64,000 bases of DNA from Chitinophagaceae bacterium IBVUCB2 (GTDB taxonomy: Bacteria; Bacteroidota; Bacteroidia; Chitinophagales; Chitinophagaceae): positions 558,001 through 622,000 of the forward strand of contig NFUV01000001.1 of the NCBI GenBank assembly GCA_002127295.1, written 5' to 3'. Under the pieces are notes generated by a model, which worked only from the letters and a program-made list of their open reading frames with translations, was not told the origin of the DNA and searched no databases. Position numbers and translations under genes: made by a program. This document shows positions 1-8,232 of this stretch, piece by piece; the stretch's first letter is position 1, and every line of letters begins with the position of its first letter.

Positions 1-1125
1 ACAGTTCTTGGCCTATTCCTTACAAGTGTAATTGAAGCTAACCGTTTTTTGCCCGCTGCTATCCTTTTGATGATCATAGCTTTCAGCATTTCAAAACTGG
101 TACTGCCTGCCCATTATAAACTGAGTAAGATCGCACCGGAACTGGAAACATTATACAATAGCATTGCCTGGATTGAACAACATGATTTTAATAATCCTTA
201 TTTAGTTCGCTTACAAAAAATCTTCGACCAGCCAGAAGAAAAAGCTTCACATAAAATAAAAGGTCTTACTCAAATATTAGAAAGGTTGGATTTACGGTTG
301 AATTTTATTGTATTCATTCCTTTAAACACTTTTCTTTTCTGGGATTTACAACAGGTTTTTGCTTTAGAAAAATGGAAAGATAACAATAAACAAAAAATTG
401 ACCACTGGTTTGCGGGTCTTGCTGAAATGGAAGCTATTTCTACTCTCAGCAATCTCACCTTCAATCATCCTGCATGGACCTTTCCCGTTATTAGTAATGA
501 AGATGCAGTTTTTGAAAGTATTGAACTAGGACATCCGTTAATTCCTGCAGATAAAAGAGTGAGCAATTCATTTTCTACAAAAGGGGTTAATCAATTAAAT
601 CTTGTTACTGGCTCTAACATGGCGGGAAAAAGTACTTTTCTACGCAGCATCGGTGTAAATATGGTACTGGCAATGATGGGCGCCCCGGTTTGTGCGAATA
701 GCCTCACCCTATCTCCCATGAAAGTAATGAGCAGTATGCGGATAAGTGATAACCTGGAAGAAAGCACTTCTACTTTTTATGCAGAATTAAAGAAGCTAAA
801 AGAAATTATTGAAGCCGTAAACAGAAATGAAAAAGTATTCTTACTGCTGGATGAAATATTGAGAGGCACCAATTCAGCCGACAGGCATATTGGCTCCAAA
901 TCACTCATCAAGCAATTAATTCATCACAACGCTGCAGGAGTACTGGCTACACATGATTTAGAGTTAGCGAAATTAGCGACAGAATATCCTGCTAATATTC
1001 AGAACTACCATTTTGATGTGCAGGTAGCCAACGATGAATTGTATTTCGACTACAAATTAAAAAGAGGTATCTGTCAAAGCATGAACGCCTCTATATTGAT
1101 GAAGAAGATTGGAATAGAATTATAA
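1..1125 (+). CDS. MutS-related ATPase (MutS domain V), 5' end outside window
   Basis: The frame is open from base 1 to the TAA at 1123-1125, so the N-terminus lies upstream of the window; 374 codons are visible. A Walker A motif GSNMAGKST is encoded at 610-636 and a Walker B (FLLLDEILRGTNSADR, DE at 850-855) follows, with the ATHDLELA switch near the end. This is the MutS family ATPase domain. Upstream of it are hydrophobic stretches (about codons 3-36 and 100-115) instead of the mismatch-recognition and connector domains visible in true MutS, so this fits the membrane-associated MutS-like proteins of Bacteroidota rather than mismatch-repair MutS. Its role is unknown. It converges on the rseP gene with a 24-nt gap. 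Confidence 0.85.
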   Translation, partial: TVLGLFLTSVIEANRFLPAAILLMIIAFSISKLVLPAHYKLSKIAPELETLYNSIAWIEQHDFNNPYLVRLQKIFDQPEEKASHKIKGLTQILERLDLRLNFIVFIPLNTFLFWDLQQVFALEKWKDNNKQKIDHWFAGLAEMEAISTLSNLTFNHPAWTFPVISNEDAVFESIELGHPLIPADKRVSNSFSTKGVNQLNLVTGSNMAGKSTFLRSIGVNMVLAMMGAPVCANSLTLSPMKVMSSMRISDNLEESTSTFYAELKKLKEIIEAVNRNEKVFLLLDEILRGTNSADRHIGSKSLIKQLIHHNAAGVLATHDLELAKLATEYPANIQNYHFDVQVANDELYFDYKLKRGICQSMNASILMKKIGIEL

Positions 1126-1149
1126 GTAAAAACTTAAAGCTTCAAACTA

Positions 1150-2529
1150 TTACTTCCCCCAACCAAACCAATCATTACCATTTGCATACAACATCAAAGC
1201 AATAAGAATTACAAAGCCTGCAATTTGTGCATACTCCATAAACTTATCGCTAGGCTTTCTGCCGGTGATCATTTCCCAAAGGGTAAACATTACATGGCCG
1301 CCATCCAAACCTGGAATCGGGAGTATATTCATGAATGCAAGAATTACAGATAACATCGCTGTTAATCTCCAGAAAGATTCCCAATCCCAAACTGGTGAGA
1401 ATATAGAGCCCATTGATTTAAACCCTCCCACTGCTTTATAGCCTTCTGTTTTTGGATTTACGATTGCTTTGAACTGCGTCACATAATCATTCAGTTCCGT
1501 AAAAGTCATCTTAACACCTGCAGGAAAAGCAGGGAAGAAATTATACTTCGTTACTTCATATTTCAACCAGCCAAGACTATCTAATTGCTGCATCGAACCA
1601 TAAGGATTAAAACCTATCTGTCCTTCTTCATTTATTTTAGAAACAAAACTGGTATCTCTTCCCTCTCTATTCACCGTTATTAAAACGTCCTTGTTCTTTT
1701 TTGTTTCCAGGATACTTGTCAACTCATCAAAATAACCAAACCGTACCGAATCAATGCCCACTATTAAATCATTCTTGCGAAGGCCAGCTTTATATGCTCT
1801 TGAAGTATCATTTACATTCAATACCATTGCAGGATAACGGGGCTCAATAAATCCGCTTCTTTTTTTGTTCTTATTATCTATTAACTGCCCGATAAATCGT
1901 TCAGACAATGTAAGCTCCATAGGCTTGCCATCTCTTTCAATCTGCACTACGGATCCAGTAATCAATTTCTTCTTGAAACGGGTTAGATCGTAGACCTCTT
2001 TTCCATCCACACCAATTATCTTATCTCCGTTTTTAAAACCATTTTGTATTAAGGTGCTGTCGCCGATATGTACACCATATTTCATAGAGCTGGAAGGAAC
2101 TTTTTTATCCCCCCATATCATTAATATAAAAGCATAAATAACAAAGGCGGTAAGAATGTTCATGATTACACCACCCAACATTACAATCAAACGCTGCCAT
2201 GCTGGCTTACTTCTGAATTCCCATGGTTGCGGTGGCAATTTCATCTGTTCTTTGTCCATGCTCTCATCGATCATCCCGGATATTTTTACATATCCACCTA
2301 ATGGTAACCATCCGATACCATAAACAGTATCCCCTACTTTCTTTTTCACCAGTGCAAACCAGGGATCAAAAAATAGAAAGAACTTTTCTACCCGGCACTT
2401 AAACCATCTTGCAGTAATATAATGTCCAAACTCATGCAGAATAACGAGGATGGATAAGGATAGGATCAACTGTCCTGCTTTAATTCCCACTACAGACCAG
2501 TTGATGGCTAAAAATTCTAATACACTCAT
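1150..2529 (-). CDS. rseP: RIP metalloprotease RseP (site-2 protease)
   Basis: 459-aa inner-membrane zinc protease that cuts membrane-anchored substrates within the lipid bilayer, typically anti-sigma factors. Visible: N-terminal membrane segment with the zinc motif HEFGH at residues 32-36; a GG-Y-K-SGM segment after it; two PDZ-like domains (around residues 160-200 and 240-290); the second zinc-ligand region NILPIPGLDGGH near residue 410; and a C-terminal membrane segment. The length matches the family. It is the last gene of a leftward run GH3-dxr-rseP, 58 nt after dxr, an order often seen because dxr and rseP are classical neighbours. The ATG start is at 2527-2529. Confidence 0.95.
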   Translation of the reverse strand: MSVLEFLAINWSVVGIKAGQLILSLSILVILHEFGHYITARWFKCRVEKFFLFFDPWFALVKKKVGDTVYGIGWLPLGGYVKISGMIDESMDKEQMKLPPQPWEFRSKPAWQRLIVMLGGVIMNILTAFVIYAFILMIWGDKKVPSSSMKYGVHIGDSTLIQNGFKNGDKIIGVDGKEVYDLTRFKKKLITGSVVQIERDGKPMELTLSERFIGQLIDNKNKKRSGFIEPRYPAMVLNVNDTSRAYKAGLRKNDLIVGIDSVRFGYFDELTSILETKKNKDVLITVNREGRDTSFVSKINEEGQIGFNPYGSMQQLDSLGWLKYEVTKYNFFPAFPAGVKMTFTELNDYVTQFKAIVNPKTEGYKAVGGFKSMGSIFSPVWDWESFWRLTAMLSVILAFMNILPIPGLDGGHVMFTLWEMITGRKPSDKFMEYAQIAGFVILIALMLYANGNDWFGWGK

Positions 2530-2587
2530 AGTAATTTTATAAAATAAAAAATCCCAAACCTATAAAGCAGATTCAGAATTCCGGTTT

Positions 2588-3757
2588 TTACAGTTTGATT
2601 AAATCGGCAGCGAAGTTACGAGCCTCCCCATCGCTTTCAAAATATTCCTCCAGCGTAGGATTAGCGATAAATGGGATTGATTGCATGGCTTTTTCGATAA
2701 CATCCGTCATGTCGAGGAAGTTGATCCTATTGCGCAGAAAGGCATACACCGCTATTTCATTCGCCGCATTCATCACACAAGGCAGGTTACCACCTTTGTT
2801 TAATGCATCCATTGCAAGACCTAAATTTCTGAATGTTTTAACATCAGGCTCCTCAAAACTCAGTGTATTTATCTTTTTAAAATCATAGCGGGGAAAGTCG
2901 TTTTTGATTCTTTTTGGAAATGCCAGTGCATATTGAATCGGCAATTTCATGTCCGGCAAGCCCATTTGTGCTTTTATACTTCCATCTTCAAATTGCACCA
3001 TGCTGTGAATAATACTCTGCGGATGGATCACCACTTGTACCTGGTCAGGCTTCAAATTAAAAAGCCATTTTGCTTCGATCATCTCCAACCCTTTATTCAT
3101 TAAAGTGGCAGAGTCGATGGTGATCTTTGCACCCATCGTCCAGTTGGGGTGTTGTAAAGCATGTTCCCTTTTTACATTGACTAAATAATTAGGCTTGCGG
3201 CCAATAAAAGGACCCCCAGATGCAGTGAGTATTACTTTTTCAATCTTGTTTCTTGTTTCGCCTACCAAACATTGAAAGATAGCAGAGTGTTCAGAATCTA
3301 TTGGAATAATCGGCACTCTATATTCAACTGCCTTTCGCATTACTATATCACCCGCTACTACTAATGTTTCTTTATTGGCAAGACCAATGATCTTTCCATT
3401 CTCGATGGCTTTTAGTGTTGGCTTTAGACCAGCATAGCCCACAATAGCTGCCAGCATAAAATCGTAGCAATCCATGGCGGCTACTTCTTCCAATGCTTTT
3501 TCTCCGGCAAATACTTTTATATCTGTTGAAGCCAGAGCTTCTTTTACTTTAGCATATTTCTTCTCATCACCAATCACCACTACATTAGGATTGAACTTGA
3601 GGGATTGTTCAATTAACAACTCATCATTATTATGCGCTGTTAATACCTCCACAGAAAATTTATCAGGATTGGCTTCAATAACATCTAAAGCCTGTGTACC
3701 AATGGAACCAGTGGAACCGAATATAGCAACACGTTTTATCGTTACTTCTGAATTCAT
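2588..3757 (-). CDS. dxr: 1-deoxy-D-xylulose 5-phosphate reductoisomerase
   Basis: 389 aa, normal length for the family. Second step of the MEP isoprenoid pathway: NADPH-dependent rearrangement and reduction of DXP to MEP in the cytosol. N-terminal NADPH-binding loop GSTGSIGTQALDV (residues about 14-26); metal and substrate motifs IPIDSEHSAIFQ, LTASGGPF, NWTMGAKITIDSATLMNKG and HPQSIIHSMV are all present in order. The start ATG follows the GH3-like gene by 15 nt, so the two are probably co-transcribed, with rseP downstream. Confidence 0.97.
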   Translation of the reverse strand: MNSEVTIKRVAIFGSTGSIGTQALDVIEANPDKFSVEVLTAHNNDELLIEQSLKFNPNVVVIGDEKKYAKVKEALASTDIKVFAGEKALEEVAAMDCYDFMLAAIVGYAGLKPTLKAIENGKIIGLANKETLVVAGDIVMRKAVEYRVPIIPIDSEHSAIFQCLVGETRNKIEKVILTASGGPFIGRKPNYLVNVKREHALQHPNWTMGAKITIDSATLMNKGLEMIEAKWLFNLKPDQVQVVIHPQSIIHSMVQFEDGSIKAQMGLPDMKLPIQYALAFPKRIKNDFPRYDFKKINTLSFEEPDVKTFRNLGLAMDALNKGGNLPCVMNAANEIAVYAFLRNRINFLDMTDVIEKAMQSIPFIANPTLEEYFESDGEARNFAADLIKL

Positions 3758-3772
3758 GTTTGTTTTGAATTA

Positions 3773-5269
3773 TTATTCTCCTTTCCATTTTACCAACTCA
3801 TCTGCAATCTTTCTGTCGTTGCTGAGACGGGGTACTTTATTCTGCCCGCCTAATTTACCAATTGATTTCATGTAATCAATAAAACCATTTTTGCGAACGG
3901 CAGTAATTTTTAAGGGAGTAAGGATATTGCCGCCTACTAAATCATCGTAATACACATTTTTCTCCCGCAGCCTATGATCAATTTTTGCAGCGAAGGCTTC
4001 CATATTCTCCGGTTTGTTTTCAAATTCCACAAACCATTCATGATACGACTTTCCTTTATCACTGCTAACAAAAGGGGCAACTGTAAATTCTGTTACCTGC
4101 ACATTTTCTTCTGCAGCTGCCTTTAATAAACTGTATTCCACTTCTTCACCAATTACATGTTCACCAAAAGCGGAAATAAAATGTTTGGTACGGCCGGTTA
4201 CTACTAAACGATATGGATCTGTAGAAAGAAACTTTACGGTATCACCCAAATTGTATCCCCACAATCCTGCATTGCTATTAATAATAAGCGCATAGTTCTC
4301 TCCTACTTTCACATCTTTTAATGAGAGCCTTGTTGGATTTTCATTAAAAATCTCTCCCGCGGGTACAAATTCAAAAAAGATACCGCTGTTTGTATTTAAT
4401 AACAATCCTTCTGCTTCCTGCGAATCCTGGAAAGCAAAAAAACCTTCGCTGGCGGGAAACAGTTCGATGGTATCAATTTTTCGGCCAATACTTTCTAACA
4501 GTTTCGCTTTATATGGTTCAAAGTTTACACCCCCTTGTACCATCACACTAAAGTTTGGAAATAATTCTCCTACCTTTTTGCCGCTTCTTTTTATCAGCTC
4601 ATCAAAATACATCTGCATCCAGGGTGGTATGCCGCTGATAAGTGACATATTTTGATCAATGGTTTCATCTACCACTTTATTCAGCTTGGTTTCCCAATCT
4701 TCAATACAATTGGTTTCATAGGATGGCATTTGGTTGGTACGGAGATATTTCGGCACATGGTGATTAACGATACCGCTTAATCTGCCTGTTGGAATTCCGC
4801 CAACTCTTTCCAACTCAGGAGACCCGGAAAGAAAAATGAGTTTTCCATCCGCAAACTTTGTGTTGCCTGTTTCGGCCATATAACAAAGCAGTGCGTTACG
4901 GGCTGTATTAATATGGTTGGGGATGGAGTCTTTTGTAATAGGTATATACTTAGTGCCACTGGTAGTGCCGGATGTTTTGGCAAAATAGATGGGCTTGCCT
5001 TTCCAGAGTACATTATGGCGACCTTCCTTGATTTTATCGATCCAGGGCCTCATTTGCTCATAATCCCGGATGGGTATGGCCTGCCGGAATTCTTCATAAG
5101 TGCCCACTTTATCAAAACCTGACTCCTTGCCAATTTCTGTGAGCCGACCCACTTTAATAAGGTTTTTAAGGATATTCTCCTGGTCGGCCACCGCCGAGGT
5201 CATACCTTTGCGGATACCTTTATATATATATGAAGCAAATGGCCGGGCTAAGAAAGACTTGATTTTCAT
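3773..5269 (-). CDS. GH3 auxin-responsive promoter family protein (acyl-adenylating enzyme)
   Basis: 498 aa. Belongs to the GH3 family of ATP-dependent acyl-acid amido synthetase-like enzymes of the ANL type. The AMP-binding signature FAKTSGTTSGTKYIPI is at about residues 95-110, and the late conserved TGRTKHFISAFGEHVIGEEVE region is seen near residue 355-375. In plants the family conjugates amino acids to hormones; in Bacteroidota the substrate is unknown. First gene of the leftward GH3-dxr-rseP run. Its promoter should lie in 5270-5510, back-to-back with that of rplU. Confidence 0.88.
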   Translation of the reverse strand: MKIKSFLARPFASYIYKGIRKGMTSAVADQENILKNLIKVGRLTEIGKESGFDKVGTYEEFRQAIPIRDYEQMRPWIDKIKEGRHNVLWKGKPIYFAKTSGTTSGTKYIPITKDSIPNHINTARNALLCYMAETGNTKFADGKLIFLSGSPELERVGGIPTGRLSGIVNHHVPKYLRTNQMPSYETNCIEDWETKLNKVVDETIDQNMSLISGIPPWMQMYFDELIKRSGKKVGELFPNFSVMVQGGVNFEPYKAKLLESIGRKIDTIELFPASEGFFAFQDSQEAEGLLLNTNSGIFFEFVPAGEIFNENPTRLSLKDVKVGENYALIINSNAGLWGYNLGDTVKFLSTDPYRLVVTGRTKHFISAFGEHVIGEEVEYSLLKAAAEENVQVTEFTVAPFVSSDKGKSYHEWFVEFENKPENMEAFAAKIDHRLREKNVYYDDLVGGNILTPLKITAVRKNGFIDYMKSIGKLGGQNKVPRLSNDRKIADELVKWKGE

Positions 5270-5463
5270 CCGAAAATGTTCATTTTATTATGTTGAGGAC
5301 GGATGCTTGTTCCCTGTCAAAATTTTCATTTTCTGCAAGTTATATCAAAATTCCAGCAGGTAAATTATACGCTAAGTAACAGAAAACCCCAAAGGGGTAC
5401 AAATATAACGGATGCCCCGGCAAAAAAGGGGGTATTTAATGTTCATAAATCTTTGATTTCCCG

Positions 5464-5494
5464 TTTGTGGGTACGATTTTTCCCCTTACCTTTG
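5464..5494 (+). promoter_or_regulatory. Bacteroidota-type promoter of rplU
   Basis: TTTG at 5464-5467 and TACCTTTG at 5487-5494, separated by 19 nt. This matches the Bacteroidota sigma-A consensus TTTG-N19-21-TAnnTTTG. It lies 19 nt before the rplU start codon, giving a short leader. Confidence 0.8.
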
Positions 5495-5513
5495 CCGTCC
5501 TAATTTTAATAGT

Positions 5514-5804
5514 ATGATAGCTGTAATAAAAGTAGCCGGACAACAGTTCAAAGTAGAAAAAGACCAGACTTTGTACGTTCCTCGTTTAGAAGGAAAAGCC
5601 GGTGATAAGGTAGAAGGCATTGAAGTGTTATTGGCATCTGCCGATGGCAAATTGTCTGCAGGAACAACCGTGGCTGCTGAAATCGTTGACCAGGTAAAAG
5701 GTGATACTGTAATTGCATACAAGCAAAAAAGAAGAAAGGGTTTTCACAAAAAGAAAGGTCATCGTACAGCGTATACAAAAATTAAAGTAACAAGTATTGC
5801 TTAA
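5514..5804 (+). CDS. rplU: 50S ribosomal protein L21
   Basis: 96 aa. Begins MIAVIKVAGQQFKVE, the conserved L21 N-terminus, and keeps the basic GYKQKRRKG-like 23S rRNA-binding segment (here AYKQKRRKGFHKKKGHR) and the C-terminal TKIKVTSI. Slightly shorter than the usual ~103 aa but complete. Forms an operon with rpmA (53-nt gap), as in most bacteria. The upstream promoter matches the phylum consensus. Confidence 0.97.
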   Translation: MIAVIKVAGQQFKVEKDQTLYVPRLEGKAGDKVEGIEVLLASADGKLSAGTTVAAEIVDQVKGDTVIAYKQKRRKGFHKKKGHRTAYTKIKVTSIA

Positions 5805-5857
5805 TCAGTTTTCTTTTAACTGATAAACTAATTAACTCATCAATTTAATTTAATACA

Positions 5858-6118
5858 ATGGCACATAAGAAAGGTGAAGGTAGCGTAAAGAACGGCCGTG
5901 ACTCACACAGCAAACGTCTTGGTGTAAAAATATTCGGCGGTCAACCTGCTGTTAATGGTAACATCATCGTTCGTCAACGTGGTACCACTTATCATCCTGG
6001 TAAAAATGTTGGAGTAGGAAGAGACTTCACATTATTTGCATTAACTGATGGACTTGTTGAATTCCGTAAAGGAAGAAATGACAAGACATTTGTTTCAATT
6101 GCACCAGTAGAAGCATAA
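5858..6118 (+). CDS. rpmA: 50S ribosomal protein L27
   Basis: 86 aa. Starts [20 protein letters not shown] and contains the conserved [21 protein letters not shown] region. L27 binds 23S rRNA near the peptidyl-transferase centre. No N-terminal extension that would need cleavage is seen (Firmicutes L27 has one). Downstream of rplU, upstream of a small Lys/Ala-rich gene. Confidence 0.97.
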   Translation: MAHKKGEGSVKNGRDSHSKRLGVKIFGGQPAVNGNIIVRQRGTTYHPGKNVGVGRDFTLFALTDGLVEFRKGRNDKTFVSIAPVEA

Positions 6119-6230
6119 GCCGGTCTGTTAGCCGTTTTGAATTTTGTGGAAAAAAAATTTGGGTAGTATAAAATAATTGTTATTTTTACTATCGTTAACC
6201 CATTTTTACTAACATTAAATTCTAAACAAA

Positions 6231-6329
6231 ATGGCTACTAAGAAAAAAGCTGCAAAAAAAGCGGTAAAGAAAGCGGCTCCTAAAAAGAAAGCTGCTACTA
6301 AGAAGAAAGCTGCTAAGAAAAAGAAATAA
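6231..6329 (+). CDS. 32-aa Lys/Ala-rich histone-H1-like peptide
   Basis: ATG at 6231, TAA at 6327-6329. The whole product is built only from M, A, T, K, V and P, in K/A repeats (ATKKKAAKK type, with PKKKAATKKK in the middle). This resembles the C-terminal tail of histone H1 and bacterial H1-like nucleoid proteins, so DNA or RNA binding through charge is likely. A strong terminator follows 26 nt later, which supports a real, separately ended gene. It sits 112 nt after rpmA; the AT-rich gap contains no clear -7 consensus, so it may be read from the rplU promoter. Low complexity makes homology hard to judge; the coding call rests on the clean frame, placement and terminator. Confidence 0.65.
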   Translation: MATKKKAAKKAVKKAAPKKKAATKKKAAKKKK

Positions 6330-6355
6330 GTTGAGAAACTTTTTCAACGAAATCT

Positions 6356-6384
6356 AAAGTCCTGATCACTCAGGACTTTTTTTT
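6356..6384 (+). terminator. Rho-independent terminator after the H1-like peptide gene
   Basis: Perfect 10-bp stem (6356-6365 with 6370-6379), 4-nt loop TCAC, followed by a T-run to 6384. Confidence 0.9.
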
Positions 6385-6512
6385 ATGCCTATTTTCATAG
6401 GGGAAATCCCTTTTTTCAATCTTTACTTCGCTCCCCTTACTATTTCATAAATTTTATTACACAGAAAGTTTTACCAGCTTATCAGTGATGAACTAAATCT
6501 TAAATTAGCGTC

Positions 6513-8198
6513 ATGGATAACTCCACAATTGCAGATAATTTTTCACTGCTTTCCAAATTAATGGACATACATGGTGAGAATTCTTTCAAATCGAAAACAT
6601 ATGCCGCCGCCGCTTTTAACATCGAAAAGTTACCAAATCAGCTAAAAAACACCCCCCGGGAAAAATTATTTTCAATAAAAGGAATTGGAGAAAGTACCGG
6701 AAAAAAGGTTGTTGAACTATTAGAAACAGGTAAACTGGAAGTGTTGAATCAGTTAATAAATAACACACCCCCCGGTGTTATTGAAATGTTGAACATAAAA
6801 GGAATAGGTCCAAAAAAAATTAATACCATCTGGAAAGAGATGGAAATAGAATCATTAGGTGAATTATTATATGCATGTAACGAAAACAGATTAACACTTT
6901 TCAAAGGCTTCGGAGAAAAAACACAAACAAACGTACAAGAGGCAATAGAATTTTATTTTCTGAACCAGGGGAATTTTTTATACGCACAACTAGATGAGAT
7001 TTATCCGCAAATAGAAAATTATTTACGCAAATTATTCTCCCCCGATAAAGTAAGGGCAACAGGTGCCTACCGGCGGCAGGAATTAACGATTGAAGAATTG
7101 GAATTTGTGGTTGCTGAAACAAATGATGCTATAAAACCAAAATTTCAAACAGCACAACCACCTGAATTACTGGAAGAAAACGAAGACAGTCTATTATATA
7201 AATTGAAGAACGGTTTAAAGCTTCGTTTATACACCGGAAAGGAGAATATTACCAAAAGACAGTTCTTAACTACTGGAAGTCCTGCATTTATTGAAGCCTT
7301 TGAAAAGGCTTTTCCGTCCATCGTCTATCCAATAAGCGAAAATGACGAAACGGTGTTCACCGAAGCCGGCATTCCTTATATCCTCCCCTGTCTCCGGGAA
7401 ACGGAAGGCATCATAGAAAAAGCAAAAAACAAAAAGCTGCCAGCTTTAATAGAGCCCGGTGATATTCGTTCTATCATCCATAGTCATAGTAACTGGAGTG
7501 ATGGTGCCAATACCTTAGAAGAAATGGCGGATGAATGTATCAGGCGGGGAATGGAATACTTAGTTATATCCGACCACTCTCAAACCGCCTTTTATGCCAA
7601 TGGATTGAAAGTTGACCGGATAATTGCGCAGCACCGGCAAATTGATCAACTTAATAATCAACTGTCCCCTTTCAAAATATTTAAAAGCATTGAAAGTGAT
7701 ATTTTAAATGATGGCAGCTTAGACTATCCCGGGGAAATTTTAAAGACGTTTGATCTTGTTATTGCATCAATACACAGCAACCTGAAGATGAATGAGGAAA
7801 AAGCGATGAAACGATTGCTGACTGCTATTGAAAATCCATACACAACAATTCTTGGGCACCTTACCGGTCGTTTATTATTAAGCCGCAACGGCTATCCTAT
7901 TGATCATAAAAAGATAATTGAAGCCTGCGCTGCCAATCATGTGGTAATTGAAATAAATGCTCACCCCCGCCGGCTTGACATTGATTGGAAATGGATTGAA
8001 TATGCCATTGAAAAAGGTGTTTTACTTTCGATTGATCCTGATGCTCATGCTTTAGACGGGTATGATGATGTAAAATATGGAGTGCTGGCTGCGCAGAAAG
8101 GTGGATTGACGAAAGAAAATAATTTAAGTAGTTATTCGCTGAAAGAGTTTGAAGGATTTTTATCTGATACCCGAAAGAAAAAAAGAATTCAATACTAG
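6513..8198 (+). CDS. PolX-family protein: HhH, degenerate pol beta domain and PHP phosphoesterase
   Basis: 561 aa, the usual PolX size. N-terminal helix-hairpin-helix repeats (KGIGEST about 56-62, KGIGPKK 96-102), a pol beta-like nucleotidyltransferase domain (about 150-310) and a C-terminal PHP domain (about 325-550). The PHP metal ligands look complete: IHSHSNWSDG, SDHSQ, ESD, ASIHS, LGH, DPDAH. In the polymerase domain the family motif G-S-x-R-R...D-x-D reads GAYRR (184-188) and then E195-L-E197, so both metal-binding Asp are Glu. Predicted: a PHP 3'-5' exonuclease/phosphoesterase for DNA repair whose polymerase may be weak or dead. Stands alone, with its own start after a terminator. Confidence 0.88.
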   Translation: MDNSTIADNFSLLSKLMDIHGENSFKSKTYAAAAFNIEKLPNQLKNTPREKLFSIKGIGESTGKKVVELLETGKLEVLNQLINNTPPGVIEMLNIKGIGPKKINTIWKEMEIESLGELLYACNENRLTLFKGFGEKTQTNVQEAIEFYFLNQGNFLYAQLDEIYPQIENYLRKLFSPDKVRATGAYRRQELTIEELEFVVAETNDAIKPKFQTAQPPELLEENEDSLLYKLKNGLKLRLYTGKENITKRQFLTTGSPAFIEAFEKAFPSIVYPISENDETVFTEAGIPYILPCLRETEGIIEKAKNKKLPALIEPGDIRSIIHSHSNWSDGANTLEEMADECIRRGMEYLVISDHSQTAFYANGLKVDRIIAQHRQIDQLNNQLSPFKIFKSIESDILNDGSLDYPGEILKTFDLVIASIHSNLKMNEEKAMKRLLTAIENPYTTILGHLTGRLLLSRNGYPIDHKKIIEACAANHVVIEINAHPRRLDIDWKWIEYAIEKGVLLSIDPDAHALDGYDDVKYGVLAAQKGGLTKENNLSSYSLKEFEGFLSDTRKKKRIQY

Positions 8199-8232
8199 AT
8201 GAGCACTTGCCTGGGTAAGTAGGCCAATTGCA

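Noticed and set aside
5376-5440. CCCC/GGGG short inverted repeat before rplU as a terminator or riboswitch
   Set aside because: Only 4-5 bp with a 3-nt loop, no T-run and no known riboswitch core; probably incidental in the divergent promoter region.
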